A stretch of 64,000 nucleotides of DNA from Acanthococcus lagerstroemiae (GCA_031841125.1 CM063113.1:22279312-22343311); one strand, 5' to 3'. Shown: positions 35,194-47,868, counted from the first letter of the stretch. A program made the numbers and translations. The notes: generated by a model from the sequence alone, not told the origin.

Positions 35194-35206
35194 AAATTCG
35201 TATCAG

Positions 35207-35348
35207 GAACTCGGAGACTGCCTCAAGACTGGAACTGCTCCAACCTGACTCTGAAATAAATCTGAATTTACCTCCGGCTCCGGCGAACATTCTTAAAGGT
35301 GGCTTTAGCTTCAGTGAATTATTTGCTGTTTTCTTTCAGGTTCCACTT
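35207..35348. other. no gene recognised
   Basis: Short spacer between the LINE target duplication and the next MITE. Confidence 0.4.
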
Positions 35349-35802
35349 CTGGAGGCTGTTTACGAAGTGGGTAGTGCCATAACGTTCATAAAGGGGTGTT
35401 TACAAACCATCACTTAGTTAGAGTACCTAATACCTTCTTTTCTAATTTGTCCTCAACCCGAGCCCTGGAATCCGCCCTTTCGAGCATTACCTCAGAAACG
35501 TCGGGGAGGCTGCTAGGGCTGCCTTAGCCCTCTTTACTTCCGGCCGAAAAACCGGCCTAAGTCGAAATCTAGCGAGTTGCTACGTGAATCGAACCCGGGA
35601 GCTCCGGATTCCGAGACCAGCGCGTTGCCCACTCGGCCAACCAGACCTAATACCTGTTATAGCTCTTCTCTTCATTATGGACAGTATGTCGCATATCCTT
35701 AAAAACCGATAAAAACGAATAAGATCCATAACTTTATAATCGTTATAAGATCGATAGACAGGCCATAAAGCTTCTTTAGACACTTCGTAAACAGCCTCCT
35801 GG
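35349..35802. mobile_element. MITE interrupted by a SINE
   Basis: GGAGGCTGTTTACGAAGTG (35351-35369) and its exact complement (35781-35799) form 19-bp inverted ends. Removing the SINE and one target duplication leaves an element of about 220 bp. No clear TSD. Confidence 0.65.
35436..35644 (-). mobile_element. tRNA-headed SINE, inserted in a MITE
   Basis: On the minus strand it starts CTGGTTGGCCGAGTGGGC (A box) with B box GGTTCGATTC, followed by a body homologous to the SINE at 43592. ACCTAATACCT flanks it (35425-35435 and 35645-35655), a perfect 11-bp TSD. It ends in CAAATTAGAAAAGA rather than a long poly(A). Confidence 0.87.
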
Positions 35803-37426
35803 CCAATACATAGGTTATATAGAGCTCTGGTCCACCAAAAATGCAGCTTTTGCTCCGGCTCCCGTTATTTTCAAAAGAGAAGGACGGATGGAGAAGTGCG
35901 GCCGAAGGTCAAATGGCATAGGAGAAAGATGTGGTTCAAGGGTGACCTATTCCGGAGATTCGGCTTCACTAATGTAGAAGTGTGCCTATAATATTAGAGC
36001 CCCAAATCGGAACTGGAAACTGGCTCCACTCTGGCAAATAATTTTTTCTGGACTTCGCCTCCAACTTCAGCTAAATAAGTTTTTCGGGCTCCGGCACCCG
36101 AGGATATACAGTTGGCTCCAAAGTTCCAAGCTCTGTTCGATTTATATTGGCGTAAAATTATGAAAATAATTAAACAGTTTCAGACAATCAGGCTATTACA
36201 TTAGCAAAGCCGAAACATAGTATTCTAATGAAACTGTTTATCTTCACGAGTCTCTTTCGAGATGACTGAATACATTATTCGTAAAATTTAGGTACGAATC
36301 CGCTCGCATTCGCGATCCATTTCCTCGCGATTGTTATCGTCTCTGAGAGCGAGTAAAATATGGTTACATGAAGTCTGGAAAAAATATTCGAACCGCGCTC
36401 GTAAATAACGAATACTCCACCCTTTCCTCGAAATATACGTACTTCCCCCATAACCCAGCACCATTCAGAGTTCATGTAACTTCGAGTTAATGTTACAGAA
36501 CTACATAATATGCTACTGCATTATACAAGTAAGATGCTCTCCTTTCCCATACAACCGAAGTTGATTTCGCAATATATGGCTTTTACTAAGGCTGTCAATT
36601 TCTCATTTTGAAATCAGTTAATCGGTTTTCACAATTTTAACCGTTTAACTGAAAAACTCGCAATCAGTAAGTTCTTAATAGACCGAAAAAAGACTGAAAA
36701 ATCTGATTTAAAAAAGTCGCTAAAAGCGGTCAAAAAATTAGTCATAAACCAATTCAAACCCCGGTCATAAACAGTAGAAAATTCGGAAAGAAAGACAACC
36801 GAAAACCCGATCAAAAAGACCGCCATAAAAATCGTGACACGCAACGATTAACAGAACACAAACTGAGCAACTGAAAATTTAAGGGAAAAGTAAGGTGAGA
36901 CGTGAGACCGAATAATAACTGGTAGCTAACTCAGCGAGGATGAGGAAAATGTGAAAATTGATAACAGTAAAAGCTGTTTAATTCCAATCAGATTTTGAAT
37001 TCAAAACTGATCATCCTTAGGGCATCACAATCCAAAAATTTCTCATTAGCCTGACAGGTGCGTTAGAATGTACAAGTCTTTTAGATTGTAAAAAGGTTAT
37101 AAATTACGTAGTCACGGTATTTCGACGTTTATCTATTGAAGTGGGTACATTTTAGGAAAGGTCAGTCATCAGCATGGCACAATTAGCATTCTAATGGCAT
37201 TGAGAAAATATTTTTGTTTATGTTAAAACCTAATTGTCTACGTTCCTGCCAAATTTCTGATTGGGAACTGACGTTCTAACTTCTATCCTTTCGGTTAGGG
37301 CAATGAAATGCATAATATTAGGAGTCCATTGCTTGCTAATAAGGTTCATGCATAAAGAAAAAGCGACGCTTCTCTTGAGAAAAGTAAGCGGATACGGTAA
37401 ACATTTTGTATGTATTAGGTGGCTAA
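35803..37426. other. no gene recognised
   Basis: 36594-36860 begins AAGGCTGTCAATTT and has several AACCGTTTAACTG / CAGTTAATCGGTT words in both orientations, like the subterminal zone of a hAT element, but no second end was found. Confidence 0.35.
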
Positions 37427-37599
37427 TACAGGGTGTTCCACGAAAGTCCCCCCCCCTGTTTTTTCACGAACCGATGGGCAGATCTTCCCGGGACGAAAAT
37501 GATTTTCCAGTCGTAACATCTAGTTTCTCCTGAGCTTAAAAAATTTTCTCCCCCTTTCACGGGGGGCTGGAACCTACCACCAACTTCGTAATCTTAAAT

Positions 37600-38325
37600 A
37601 GGAAGGTATGCCTTTATGCACCTCGTTGGAAAGGTCATTTACTCCAAAATACGAATCCGTAGAAAAAAATCAAAATTTATCAATTTTGGGGGGCAAGGGG
37701 CCGAGAGATGACCAAAATTCACCCAGAATCAAAGTGCGGTGACCTATCAAACGAACTATCGAAAATGGGGTTTTCCAGGTCGCTGATTTCGAATACTGCC
37801 TTATTTTTCGATTTGACTAACCCAGGGGACAGAACATTCAAAAATTTGGGGCAGAAGGGGTTATTTTAAATGTTTTTTATTTTCGCTGATACAATGTCTT
37901 TATGCACCTTGTTGGAAAGGCCTCTTCCCCCCAAAATTGAATTCACGGAAAAGATTCAAAATTCATCAATTTTAGGAGGCCAGGGGGCCTAAAATTGGGG
38001 GAAATCCACCCAGAATCAAAGTGTGATGACCTATCGAACGAAATATCAAAAAAGGGGGTTTTCAGGTCGTGGATATTGAATATTGCGTTATTTTTCCAAT
38101 TTGACCCATTCAGGGGCAGAAAATTCAAAAATTTGGGGAGCAGGGATTCATTTTTTTACGTTTTTTATGTTCACTGACACCATGACTTCATGCACCTTGT
38201 TGAAAAAATCTCTTCCCCCAAAAATAGAATCCGTGAAAAAAATTCTGATTTGATCAATTTTAGGGGGCCAGTGGGCCTACAATTGGAGAAAATCCACCGA
38301 GAATATTGTAGTGTGATGACCTAGG
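37600..38325 (+). repeat. 287-bp tandem units, left arm
   Basis: Two and a half direct units with the order TGCACCTTGTTGG, AATTCACGG, ATCAATTTTRGGGGGC, CACCCAGAATCAAAGTG, GATGACCTATC, CAGGTCG. The third unit stops at about 38325. Confidence 0.8.
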
Positions 38326-38329
38326 ATTT

Positions 38330-39420
38330 TTTGTTCAGAAAGTGATTCGTTCGCTTTTTTTGTTTGCAAACTGTTGGAGAAAATCTGCAATTATTTTTCT
38401 TTCCGTTTCTGATGAACTTCCTTTGAAAATTATCCAGGATTTTTCCTGTATTTTTCTACCTTTGGACATTATTGCAATTTTTTCCAAGAATTTCTCATGA
38501 AATTCCTTAAAGATTATCGAAGATTATTCTTGCAGATTTTCGATGAATTTCTTCGGAAAACATTTTTCCTGGAGGTTAGTTGTATCAAAAATTACCGGAA
38601 TTTGCTTCCGAAAATTTCCAGTGAAATTTCTTGAAAATTCTCGGAGATTTTCACCAAAAATCTTCGATGAATTTCTTCGGAGAACATTTTTTCTGAACAT
38701 TGTTGATACTTCAAAAATCGTCGGAGTTTTTCTCTTAATGAAATTCTACAAAAATTATCAGAATATTTTCCCTAAGAATTTTAAAGAAATTCTCTGGGAA
38801 ACATTGGAATTTTTTCCAGAAATGTCCGATAAGATTCTTCAGTTCAGCATTAAACTTGTTAATAATAAAAAAAATTGAAAAAACCCAAGGATTTTTTTCT
38901 CAAAAATTTTTGATGTAGTTCCATCAAAAGCATCGGAAAATTTTCCCAAGAAATTCGATGAAATTTTTCTAAAATCCTCGAACATTTTTCCTGAAGATTT
39001 TTGATGAAAATCTTCAAAAACGATCGGAGCCTTTCGCCAAATGTTTCCTAATGAAATTCTTCAGAAATTATCGAATGATTTTCCTAAAGATTAGAATTAT
39101 TGCAATTTCTCCCCAAAAATTTCTGACAAAATTCCTCAAGAAATTTTTGATGGAATTCCTCGGAGATCATGCAACATTTTCCCTGAAAATCATTGACAAA
39201 ATTCTCCAAAACCATTGTAGTTTTCCATCAACTTATTTCCTATGAGATTTTTCCTCCAAAATTTTTAATGAAAATCATTGGAAAATTTTCCCAAAGATCT
39301 TCGATGAAATTCCCAAATTTTCAAAAGTAAGGTTACAAAAACTGGAGTGACATATGTGGTATCGATTTTTGACCATTCTAACGTAAGTTTTTCTTTGAAT
39401 TTTTCAGAACAATTAGAAAT
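38330..39420 (+). repeat. degenerate short-period repeat in element centre
   Basis: GATGAAATTCYTC, AAAAATTATCGGA and TTTTTCCCAAGAATTT words recur roughly every 60 bp. Unrelated to the 287-bp unit. Translation frames here are by-products. Confidence 0.6.
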
Positions 39421-39423
39421 TCC

Positions 39424-39752
39424 TAGGTCATCACACTTTGATTCTGGATGGATTTCCCCCAATTATAGGCCCCTTGGCCCCCTAAAATTGATAAATTTTG
39501 AATTTTTTTCGCCGATTCAATTTTGGAGCGGAGAGATCTTTGCAACAAGGTGCATAAGAACATACCTTCCCATTTAAGATTCCAAAGTTAGTGGTACGTT
39601 CCAGCCCCCCAAATATGGGGGAGAAAATTTCTTGTGCCCGCAGAAAACTAGACCACGGTACACGAAGATCGCATTTTGTTTGGGAGCAATCCGACAATTA
39701 TTCGAGAAAAAAACAGGGGGGGAGGGTCATTCTCAAAACTCACCCTGCACCT
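39424..39752 (-). repeat. internal second right terminus of the same family
   Basis: One inverted 287-type unit followed by GAAAAAAACAGGGGGGGAGGG and CTCACCCTG, a diverged version of the true right end at 42070-42104. The large element may therefore be a fusion of two family members. Confidence 0.55.
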
Positions 39753-39759
39753 CTTTTAG

Positions 39760-42000
39760 GTTTTTGATTTTGGATAGGTTTTGGCTGGCGTTACACCCCG
39801 TTCCCGAAGTTGATGAATTTGCAATTTTTCTTCACGAATTCATATTTTGGAGGAACTGTCTGATCCAGCGATGTGCATGATGCCACTTTGATAACTTGAG
39901 CTAAGAAACTCAAAAATTTGTCAATTAGAACCACTTTTGGGTCTAAAATTTTGTAAGGCTCTGAAACGCGTTGAATCAGGGGAAAATGTGATATCCGGAA
40001 TCAGCGACCTCGAAAATCGCCTTTTCGATAGTCTTTTTGCTAGGTCATAATACTTCAATTTTGGACGGATTTTGGTCATCTCTGGACCCCTTACCCCGAA
40101 AATTGATAAATTTGAAATTTTTTTCACGAATTCATACTCTGGAGGAAGTTTTCTATTCAACGATGTGCATAAAGCGACTTTAATAATCTGTGATCAGAAA
40201 TTCAAAGATTTGTAAGCAGCACCAATTTTAGGTTTAAATTTTGAATTTTAAAGCCCTAAAACGAGTTGAATCGGAAAAATAATGTGATATTCGGAATCAG
40301 CGAGCTCGAAACCTCCGTTTTCGATAGTTCGTTTGCTGGATCATAACATTTTGATGATAGATTTTGGCTAGGGTTAGACCCCGTCTCCCAAAATTGATGA
40401 ATTTTCCGAAAAGAAACAAGGCCACAGGAAACGGAGAGTAGAAAAGAATAAGCAGGAATAATAAGAGTTAAAGAGAAAGGGATATGGAGATAGAACATGA
40501 GTGAGAGAGAGAAAGAGAGGGTGAAGAAGAGAGATGGTCTGTCATACAGTTACCCCTACGCAGAACACTACGATTTCTCTTGCTCTTCAAAGGTCTACTA
40601 CATTTTCCTTCTTGAAAGCAGTTACCACCATTTTGACCACAAAGTTTATCGACGAGAAGAATCGGAAAACTAATGTGATGTTTGAAAGCGACTAGAAAAC
40701 ACGTTTTCCAACGTGTATTCAGAAATGTCTTGTAAGTCCCAAAATGTCAAAAATTTGAACTTGACACCAGCCTTCTCTTTCAAATTTCGGATTTCGGAGC
40801 CCCAGGATGCACTGGATGTACGTGATAATTCCATTAGTTAACCCAAAAGCCTGCTTTCCATGGTTCGTTCGCTGAATAATTCAATTCTTGATTATTCAAA
40901 AATTTGTAATGCACCTCTTTTACGTTTTGATTTTGGATAGGTTTCGGCTGGCGTTACACTCCGTTCCCAAAGTTGATGAATTTGCAATTTTTCTTCACGA
41001 ATTAGTATTTTGGAGGAACTGTCTAATCCAGCGATGTGCATGAAGCCACTTTGATAACTTGAGTTCAGAAGCTCAAAATTTGTAAATTAGAATCAATTTT
41101 GAGTCTAAAATTTGAATTGTAAGGCTCTGAAAACGCGTTGAATCTAGGAGAGAATGTGATATTCGGAATCAGCGACCTCGAAAACATCCTTTCCGATAGT
41201 CTTTTTGCTAGCTCATACTTCAATTTTGGACGGATTTGGTTATCTCTGGGCCCTTCCCCCAAATTTGATAAATTTTGAAATTTTTTTCACGAATTCATAC
41301 TCTGGAGAAAGTTTTCTATTCAACGATGTCCATGAAGCCACTTTAACAATCTGCATTCAGAAAGTCAAAAATTTGTGAATAATGAACCAATTTTAGGTTG
41401 AAAATTCGGATTTTAAAACTAAAACGGGTTAAATCGGGAAAATAAGGCAATTATTCGAAATCAGCGACCTAGAAAACCCTCTTTTTGATAGTTCGTTTGA
41501 TAGGTCATCACACTTTGATTCCGGGCGGATTTTGGTCATCTGTAGGCCCCCTCGCCCCCCAAAATTGACAAATTTCAAAAAAATTTCACGGATTCTACTT
41601 TTGGGAGAAAGAGGCCTTTCCAACAAGGTGCATAAAGACATTGTATCAGCGAAAATGAGAAACATTAAAATAACCCCTTCTGCCCCAAATTTTTGAATGT
41701 TCTGCCCCCTGAGTTAGTCAAATCGAAAAAATAAGGCAATTTTCGAAATCAGCGACCTGGAAAACCCCATGTTCGGTAGTTCGTTTGATAGGTCACCACA
41801 CTTTGATTCTGGGTGGATTTTAGTCATCTCTAGGTCCCTTACCCCCCCAAAATTGATAAATTTTAATTTTTCCCACGGATTCGTATTTTGGAGTAAATGG
41901 CCTTTCCAACAAGGTGCATAAAGGCATACCTTCCTATCTAAGATTCCGAAGTTGGTGGTAGGTTCCAGCCCCCCGTGAAAGGGGGAGAAAATTTTTAAGC
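39760..42000 (-). repeat. about 290-bp tandem units, right arm
   Basis: Two blocks, 39760-40340 and 40931-41510, are direct copies offset by about 1170 bp; each holds two diverged units. A purine-rich GAGA-type tract (40420-40530) lies between. The last two units (41410-42000) match the left arm closely. Confidence 0.7.
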
Positions 42001-42106
42001 TCAAGAGAAACTAGACCTTACGACTGGGAAATCATTTTCGTCCCGGGAAGATCTGCCCATTGGTTCGTGAAAAACAGGGGGGGGGACTTTCGTGGAACAC
42101 CCTGTA

Positions 42107-42615
42107 TATTTTTACGAAGTTATTTCCAATTATTCATCGAGAAAAAATAGAGGTGTCCATACTTTCATTTTGCATCCAACAGGAAGAGCTGAAGTCTTCT
42201 TAAGATTTCGTGATAAGGAAGGGTGTCTAACAAGATTCAAAATGTGAAAATAGTTGACTTTTGTTGACCATTATTTTTATTCCGTGCATTAAGAACTGCG
42301 CTACTCGCTTTGCTCGGTGCTCGCAGTCCATCGCATCCCTCTTATAGACAGTACCTTTTAGATGACACTGATCTCTCATTCATTACACTACTGAACAACT
42401 ATTTTGCACAACGCATTTCGAGAGGTGATTCTGAGGTACTTTTTAACGCTGAATACGATACTGCGACCCATTTTTCTCTATCACGTCACAATCAAAGGGT
42501 ATAATTTTGGTACTAAAATAGATGGAAGACGACCATTCGAATTTTCAAAGAGAGGAATTTTTTACCGCTCCTAAGAATCGTGATAACTTTGATTCTGCCC
42601 CCCCCCCCAATACTT
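42107..42615. other. no gene recognised
   Basis: Spacer; a CGCTACTCGCTTTGCTCGG word at 42299 and a C-run at 42598 are the only notable features. Confidence 0.35.
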
Positions 42616-42790
42616 TTCATAAGTCGGCGCATATGCGTACAATCACAAGAGAGAGGAAGACCCACTAAGCGGCTTATTTCGAAAGTCACTCGGCCCTTTG
42701 TGGAGAAGGTATACCGGGGACAGGAAAAATTGGAGGGAAAAAGGGGAGGCACATGCCCAGAAATGGGCGGGTAAAGCAGTTACGAGAACA
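42616..42790 (+). pseudogene. LINE C-terminal fragment
   Basis: One frame reads ERGRPTKRLISKV and the shifted continuation has GDRKNWREKGEAHAQKWAG, the GRP..R..D.. and W..A.dR..W words at the end of RTE-like RTs. It resembles the 3' end of the LINE at 35000-35110. Isolated and short. Confidence 0.5.
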
Positions 42791-43577
42791 AGGGGAGACT
42801 AGCCCCCTCCGCCGTCCACGACACACGTGAAGTCTGCGGCGAAATCCACAGCGATACGTTAACAGGAAATAAGAGATACTCTGTACAGTGCTGGTAATAA
42901 TACCTAATAATAATGATGCGGAGTGAATTACTGGCTTTAGATATCCTCTCTCGTTCCTATTAATTAGAATATAGCACTTATGTACAACACATATACATAC
43001 GAAACAATCACACAGCGTCGAAAAGTTAACTCCGGACTAATAATGCAGTTTAAAGTGTGCACGAGTGACAATACAGAAAGACATATCATGTACACAGTCG
43101 TTCGAATAACCCCAATTTAAAGGTTACACTTCAAAATTGAACGCAAATAAGCAAGAGACGAATATCGGCATTCGACTGCACCCAGGGTGTAATTCATTCT
43201 CATAAGTTGTTGACAACCCCTGAGGTCGAGTTCGTCGTGTTTTCAGGACGCTCAAATCAATATGTCAGAACTGTAGAAAGAAAGTTCTGACAATTGTACA
43301 ACAGGGGACGTTCATTAATCAAATGGCAAAATTCAGTTTTCTCTTTTCTTGCTAATACTAACCTGATTGCATCTATACAAGGATGCCTATGAGAAAGAAA
43401 AAGAAAAAAAAAAAAAAAACTCGAACATCTTGCAATTTAGTGGACGTGGGAGTTGACTATTCTCATTCTCCCCCATCTCCGTATCAAGTTTGTTTCAAGA
43501 CCAGTAGTTTCTGATTTCATGGTACAACTTTTAACATTCTATGGTAGGTGTGTGAGTTATTTTACCCATACTTTCAC
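42791..43577. other. no gene recognised
   Basis: AT-rich spacer with an A-run at 43406. Confidence 0.4.
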
Positions 43578-43591
43578 ATGAAAAGTAACAG

Positions 43592-43807
43592 AGGTCTGGT
43601 TGGCCGAGTGGGCAACGCGCTGGTCTCGGAATCCGGAGGTCCCGGGTTTGAGCCCACGTAGCAACTCGCCAGATTTCGACCTAGGCCGGTTTTTCGGCTC
43701 GAAGGGAAGAAAGCTAAGACAGCCCTAACAGCCTCCCCAATGTCTCCGAGGTAATACTCGAAAGGGCGGATTCCTGAGCTCGGGTTGAGAGCAAATTAGA
43801 AAAGGAT
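43592..43807 (+). mobile_element. tRNA-headed SINE, same family as 35436
   Basis: A box TGGCCGAGTGGGC, B box GGTTTGAGCCC (one change from GGTTCGANNCC), then a body shared with the minus-strand copy at 35436, including CTAGGCCGGTTTTTCGGC and CGAAAGGGCGGATTCC. Flanks ATGAAAAGTAACAG (43578-43591) and ATGAAAGTAATAG (43808-43820) are a slightly eroded TSD. Confidence 0.85.
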
Positions 43808-43820
43808 ATGAAAGTAATAG

Positions 43821-44935
43821 CCCGTACAGTAAACGGGCCACTTTTATTTATCAAAAAGTTTCTAAATCTGGTTGTTTAGTCGGCTTACTGGTAATGTAAG
43901 AGTGGTTGGTGCATCTAATTAGCATGGTGTTTGCGTTTCCCAATCTATGTAGACTAATAATACATCTACAACATAGCAGCCAGTAAGATGGTAAATTGAC
44001 TTCAAGACAAAACATGACACTACACTTACGATAATAATCAACTTCATACAGCAATCAGCAAAAGCACAAATTTTAGCGATTGCCGATTGCTGGATGAACA
44101 AGATTGGTTCAGTATCATTTTCAAAATAGTATCAACGTTTTGTCCAATAAACTAGCTGATAGCGACTATTGGTACGTTTTTGAAAATTATACACATAAAT
44201 GCACTAACACTTAAGTAAGAAAGGAAATGATAAGATTTATCATGTAAATTGCAAATTTCCATATGTTCGTGCTCCAATCAGCTGATAACTACTTTACCAA
44301 TAGTGATAACCGGACCAACACATGATGACGTGTACAATATCGCGCTTGAATTCGCTGTAAAACAGTAGTTTTACGACTATTTGACATCATATTTTTGTTC
44401 GCTGTTAATTCGAACACAGAATTTGAATAGGAAGAAGTAAAAATTAATTGATAATGATGAAGAAAGTCAAAATTTCGCCCTTTGTTACGCGGAATGTGAA
44501 GAACGTCGATTGAACATTGGTATAGTCTTCGTGAAACTGGAACTGAAGAAAAGGAACACAATTTTTGTAACGTACTATTTGGATATACGAATTAACTATT
44601 TTTCTTTATTTATTTAGTTTTGTTGAAAATGTCACACATGACATACTCTCATATGTTCATCTCTACAAGTATGCCTAAAATGGGAATTTCACTGCAAATA
44701 TTGTCCTTTACGAATCACCACTTTGGTACAGAGAAAAAATACAGTTTAATGCTAGTGATTTCGAAATGACACAGGAGCATTGCACGCGCTCGAGTGCATG
44801 TTCATTGTTCATTATTTGCCTTCACTGTTATTCATATACCATTATGATGCACGATCAGGTTTTGGTTTATAGGTAGAACGAAAAACGACTACAGCGCTCC
44901 TACAGAGCCTTCCACGTGTGATCAGGAAGTCACAC
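43821..44935. other. no gene recognised
   Basis: Minus-strand frames at 43851-44561 have no motif. ACTATTGG/CCAATAG words recur in both orientations. Confidence 0.35.
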
Positions 44936-45111
44936 ACTAGACGCTAGAGAGTAAAGATTTTGTCTGAGGTTCAAATGAACTTGGGTTTTTTCCCGTGTTA
45001 TCGTTCTTGTTCTTATCACTGAATGGATTTACCTCATCACCTTGCGGCTAAAAAGTAATTCTTACTTTTTCGATTTTGATGATTTTTGAAGTGAAGAACG
45101 TATTCTGTTAT

Positions 45112-47700
45112 GGAATGTTGCTCTTGCTCTAAACGGTCTGTAAATAAGTCATCACTGACTAGACATACTAGAGGTTTCCATGCCTTTCTTGAAGAGGTAT
45201 ATACGTTATTTTCAAATAGTGTATTGAGTGATATGTTCGACGCTAAAGTAATGTAGTCAAGAATTGACAGTTAACGAGTCAATTTTTATTAGGTCATTAT
45301 CAAATTAATGATAGAAGGATATTTCCGAACCGAAAATCGGGTACGATCGTTGCCAGAAAACATTCAATCGCAAGGATAACGTATTACGCCACTGGCGAAT
45401 TTCTCACGAGGTAAAGAATGAAATTCTAAATAAAATTAATTAACTGATCATTCTTTCATTAAAATTTTCTGTTGCGTAACCAGGGAACGCGGATATCCAA
45501 GAATTTAGTTGGGGATTCATGTGAGAAATCTTTCTCGAAAAAAGTCGACTTCTGTCTCACTTGAGGAAATTTCATGTTCATTAAGATAAAAAATCGATTG
45601 TCACTTCGTCAAAATACTCTTCGAAGGTGGTTTTCCAATGCCCTGTGTGTCATATTCACATAGAATCCTGCTGCTATAATTAATCATTACGCTGATGTCC
45701 ATGAAATAGTGCAAGATTATGAGTACTTCGATCTTGATAATGAAGAGTCCTTTGCAGAATGGAAGAAATCTATTGAAAAATCAACGCTTTGCAAGTATGT
45801 TAAAGCTTATTCACCCAGTAAGTATACAACCAAGTTCATCTGCCATCGAAGTGGTGAATTCAGAACAAAAAGTAAAGGCATTCGGAATATTAAAACACAG
45901 GAACGGAGAAAATAAATTGGTTTTGCCCTGCTCATATCTACAAAGTACCAACAGATGGAAAAATGCATATTCGTTTCTCACAAACTCATGTAGGTCATGG
46001 TACAGATCTCTGTCAGTTATTTATTTCACCTTCAAAGAAACTTGAAATTGCATCCAAGTTGATCCAACGGATTCCAAAGAGTGATATTTTGAATGAAGTG
46101 CGAGATTCGTATGCAGGGGGTGAATGTGAACGAGTACATTTACTTGCTCGGAAATATTTATAATATTGCACAGAAATACAATATTGGAAGATTACAGAAG
46201 ACATAAGAGTGATGGCGTTAGCGTCAGTGTGATTGCTGATGAACGAAAATCTCTATTTTGTATTATAAGTCGCAAGATACAATTGATGAGTCACAGCATT
46301 TTTAGAGGCCAAAAATTGTGTTCTTATAATGATAAACGATGCGCAGGCCGAATTGTCGAAGGAATTTGACAACAATATCATTGCAGTTGATCGAATGCAC
46401 GGTGCAGGCTACGACTTTACTCTGCATACAGTAATAATTTTGAATGAATTGCACCAGGGCATCAGGGGTTTCTTATTGCTGCAATGACATCGATCAGAAA
46501 AGATGGTGAAATTCTTACTCTGGTTTTTACGATGGTTCAATGCAAGATTGAAGTCGATATAAGACCTGAGGTATTTATGTTCGATATGGCGGAGGAATTA
46601 CATACTTCTTTTATATCGGCTTTTGGACCTCCAAAACGTAGGTTTTTCTATACTTGCCATGTTGTAAAGGCATGGAAAGAAAATCTGAGGAGTAAGATTA
46701 ACAATGTCTCGAAGAGGGAAGAAACATATAAGAAACTGCGATCACTATTGGAGGGAACCAATGAGAATAAATTTTGTATATTTCTTACTGAAATTATAAA
46801 TTCTTTCCATAGTGACTACGAATTATAGGATTTTCAAACCTATTTTTGTGACTATTATGTGCCTAAAGTAGAGTTCTGGGCTTACTGTTTTCGAAAACAT
46901 CAAAAGCTAATACAAATATGAGTTTGGAAAGGATTCCTAAGACCATTAAATACTACTACCTAGATGCTAAATGTAGTCAGAGACTCGATAAACACTACTT
47001 TTTGGAATTTATTCGTGACCGTTTTTGATCGCTTAATACTCAAGAATAAAGGTAAAGTTTTGTATGAATTAAGAGAGTTGAGAAAACGACATAAAAATGC
47101 AACAGATGAAGTGGTAGTAACGGAACAACAGGGTATCTTTATTGTTTCTTCAAAAGATAGTGTTTATTATGTTACTTTCAATAATGATTCCTGTTATTGA
47201 AATAGCTGATTTGTTACTCGTGTCAGACTTGTATTCATAAATTTGCATGTTCTCGCATTGATAATGCAAAATTAAATGAAATATGTGCAAACATATTCAT
47301 GCAGTCTGCTGGCACTTCAATTGCAGGATGCTTTCTAGTGCCACATCACTACAGACAACAACCGAGTTTCAGTGCAACATGATAGGTCATGAGGTCTCAA
47401 ATACTGATAATATCGAACAAGCTCACACTGAAAGCATAGCTGCTATGAATATTGAACAGGCTACTTTCAGCTCATCTCAATGCAAGTCTACTGCCAATCT
47501 TGATGAAATTTCAGCTCTCCACAAAGAAATTCTGAGGCTCATAAAGAATGAAAAAGGATGTTTAAAGTACATATCTCTATTAAGACTGGTTAAAGAGTGC
47601 ATTTTCTTGTATGAGAATAATCGAAGTGCGCCTCCTCAATTAATGATTATTGATAGGCCCAGTGCGAAAATAGATCCCAAGAAAAAAATACAGCTGTAAA
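45112..47700 (+). pseudogene. MULE transposase, broken
   Basis: An ATG at 45112 opens MECCSCSKRSVNKSSLTRH, a C2H2-like N-terminal finger. At 45709 an EYFDLDNEESFAEWK domain follows with CHRSGEF. The core has VDRMHGAGYDFTL (about 46391) and VFMFDMAEE (about 46573), candidates for the first two catalytic aspartates, then YTCHVVKAWKENL and a SWIM-type CKHIHAV (47284). The C-terminal tail is 47330-47700. Blocks lie in at least three frames with several stops, so the protein cannot be made. Roles are family knowledge. Confidence 0.75.
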
Positions 47701-47868
47701 GACTGTATTCAACTTAAAAAAAAAAAAAAAAAGAAGAAGAAGAAAGAGTAAACCTGCTGGTCTACAAATACCAACGGCTGATGAACGCTCTTCCTTATAC
47801 TTGAAATCTCTATCATCACTGCCCGATCTCAATAATAATACCAGCACTAGTGACAGTCTTACTGCGAC

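Larger units (their letters stand above)
37429..42104. mobile_element. 4.68-kb long-inverted-repeat element, gene-less
   Basis: CAGGGTGTTCCACGAAAGTC starts at 37429 and its complement ends at 42104, flanked by TA on both sides. The inverted arms extend inwards about 690 bp (37429-38120 against 41410-42104). The arms and right half are built of units of about 287 bp marked by TGCACCTTGTTGGAAAGG (37617, 37903, 38190) and the complement (41629, 41914, more diverged at 39868, 40158, 41032, 41323). No transposase is recognisable. The TA TSD suggests a Tc1/mariner-type system, but that is inference. Similar ~30-residue peptides such as IHPESKCDDLSNEL appear repeatedly only because the repeat does. 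Confidence 0.8.

Noticed and set aside
36594..36860. hAT terminus with AACCGTTTAAC subterminal repeats
   Set aside because: Only one possible end is visible and the motif copies are weak.
37429..42104. Repeated short peptides (KIHPESKCDDLSNEL type) suggesting a gene family
   Set aside because: They arise from the same phase of a 287-bp DNA repeat, lie on both strands because the arms are inverted, and have no start context or family match.
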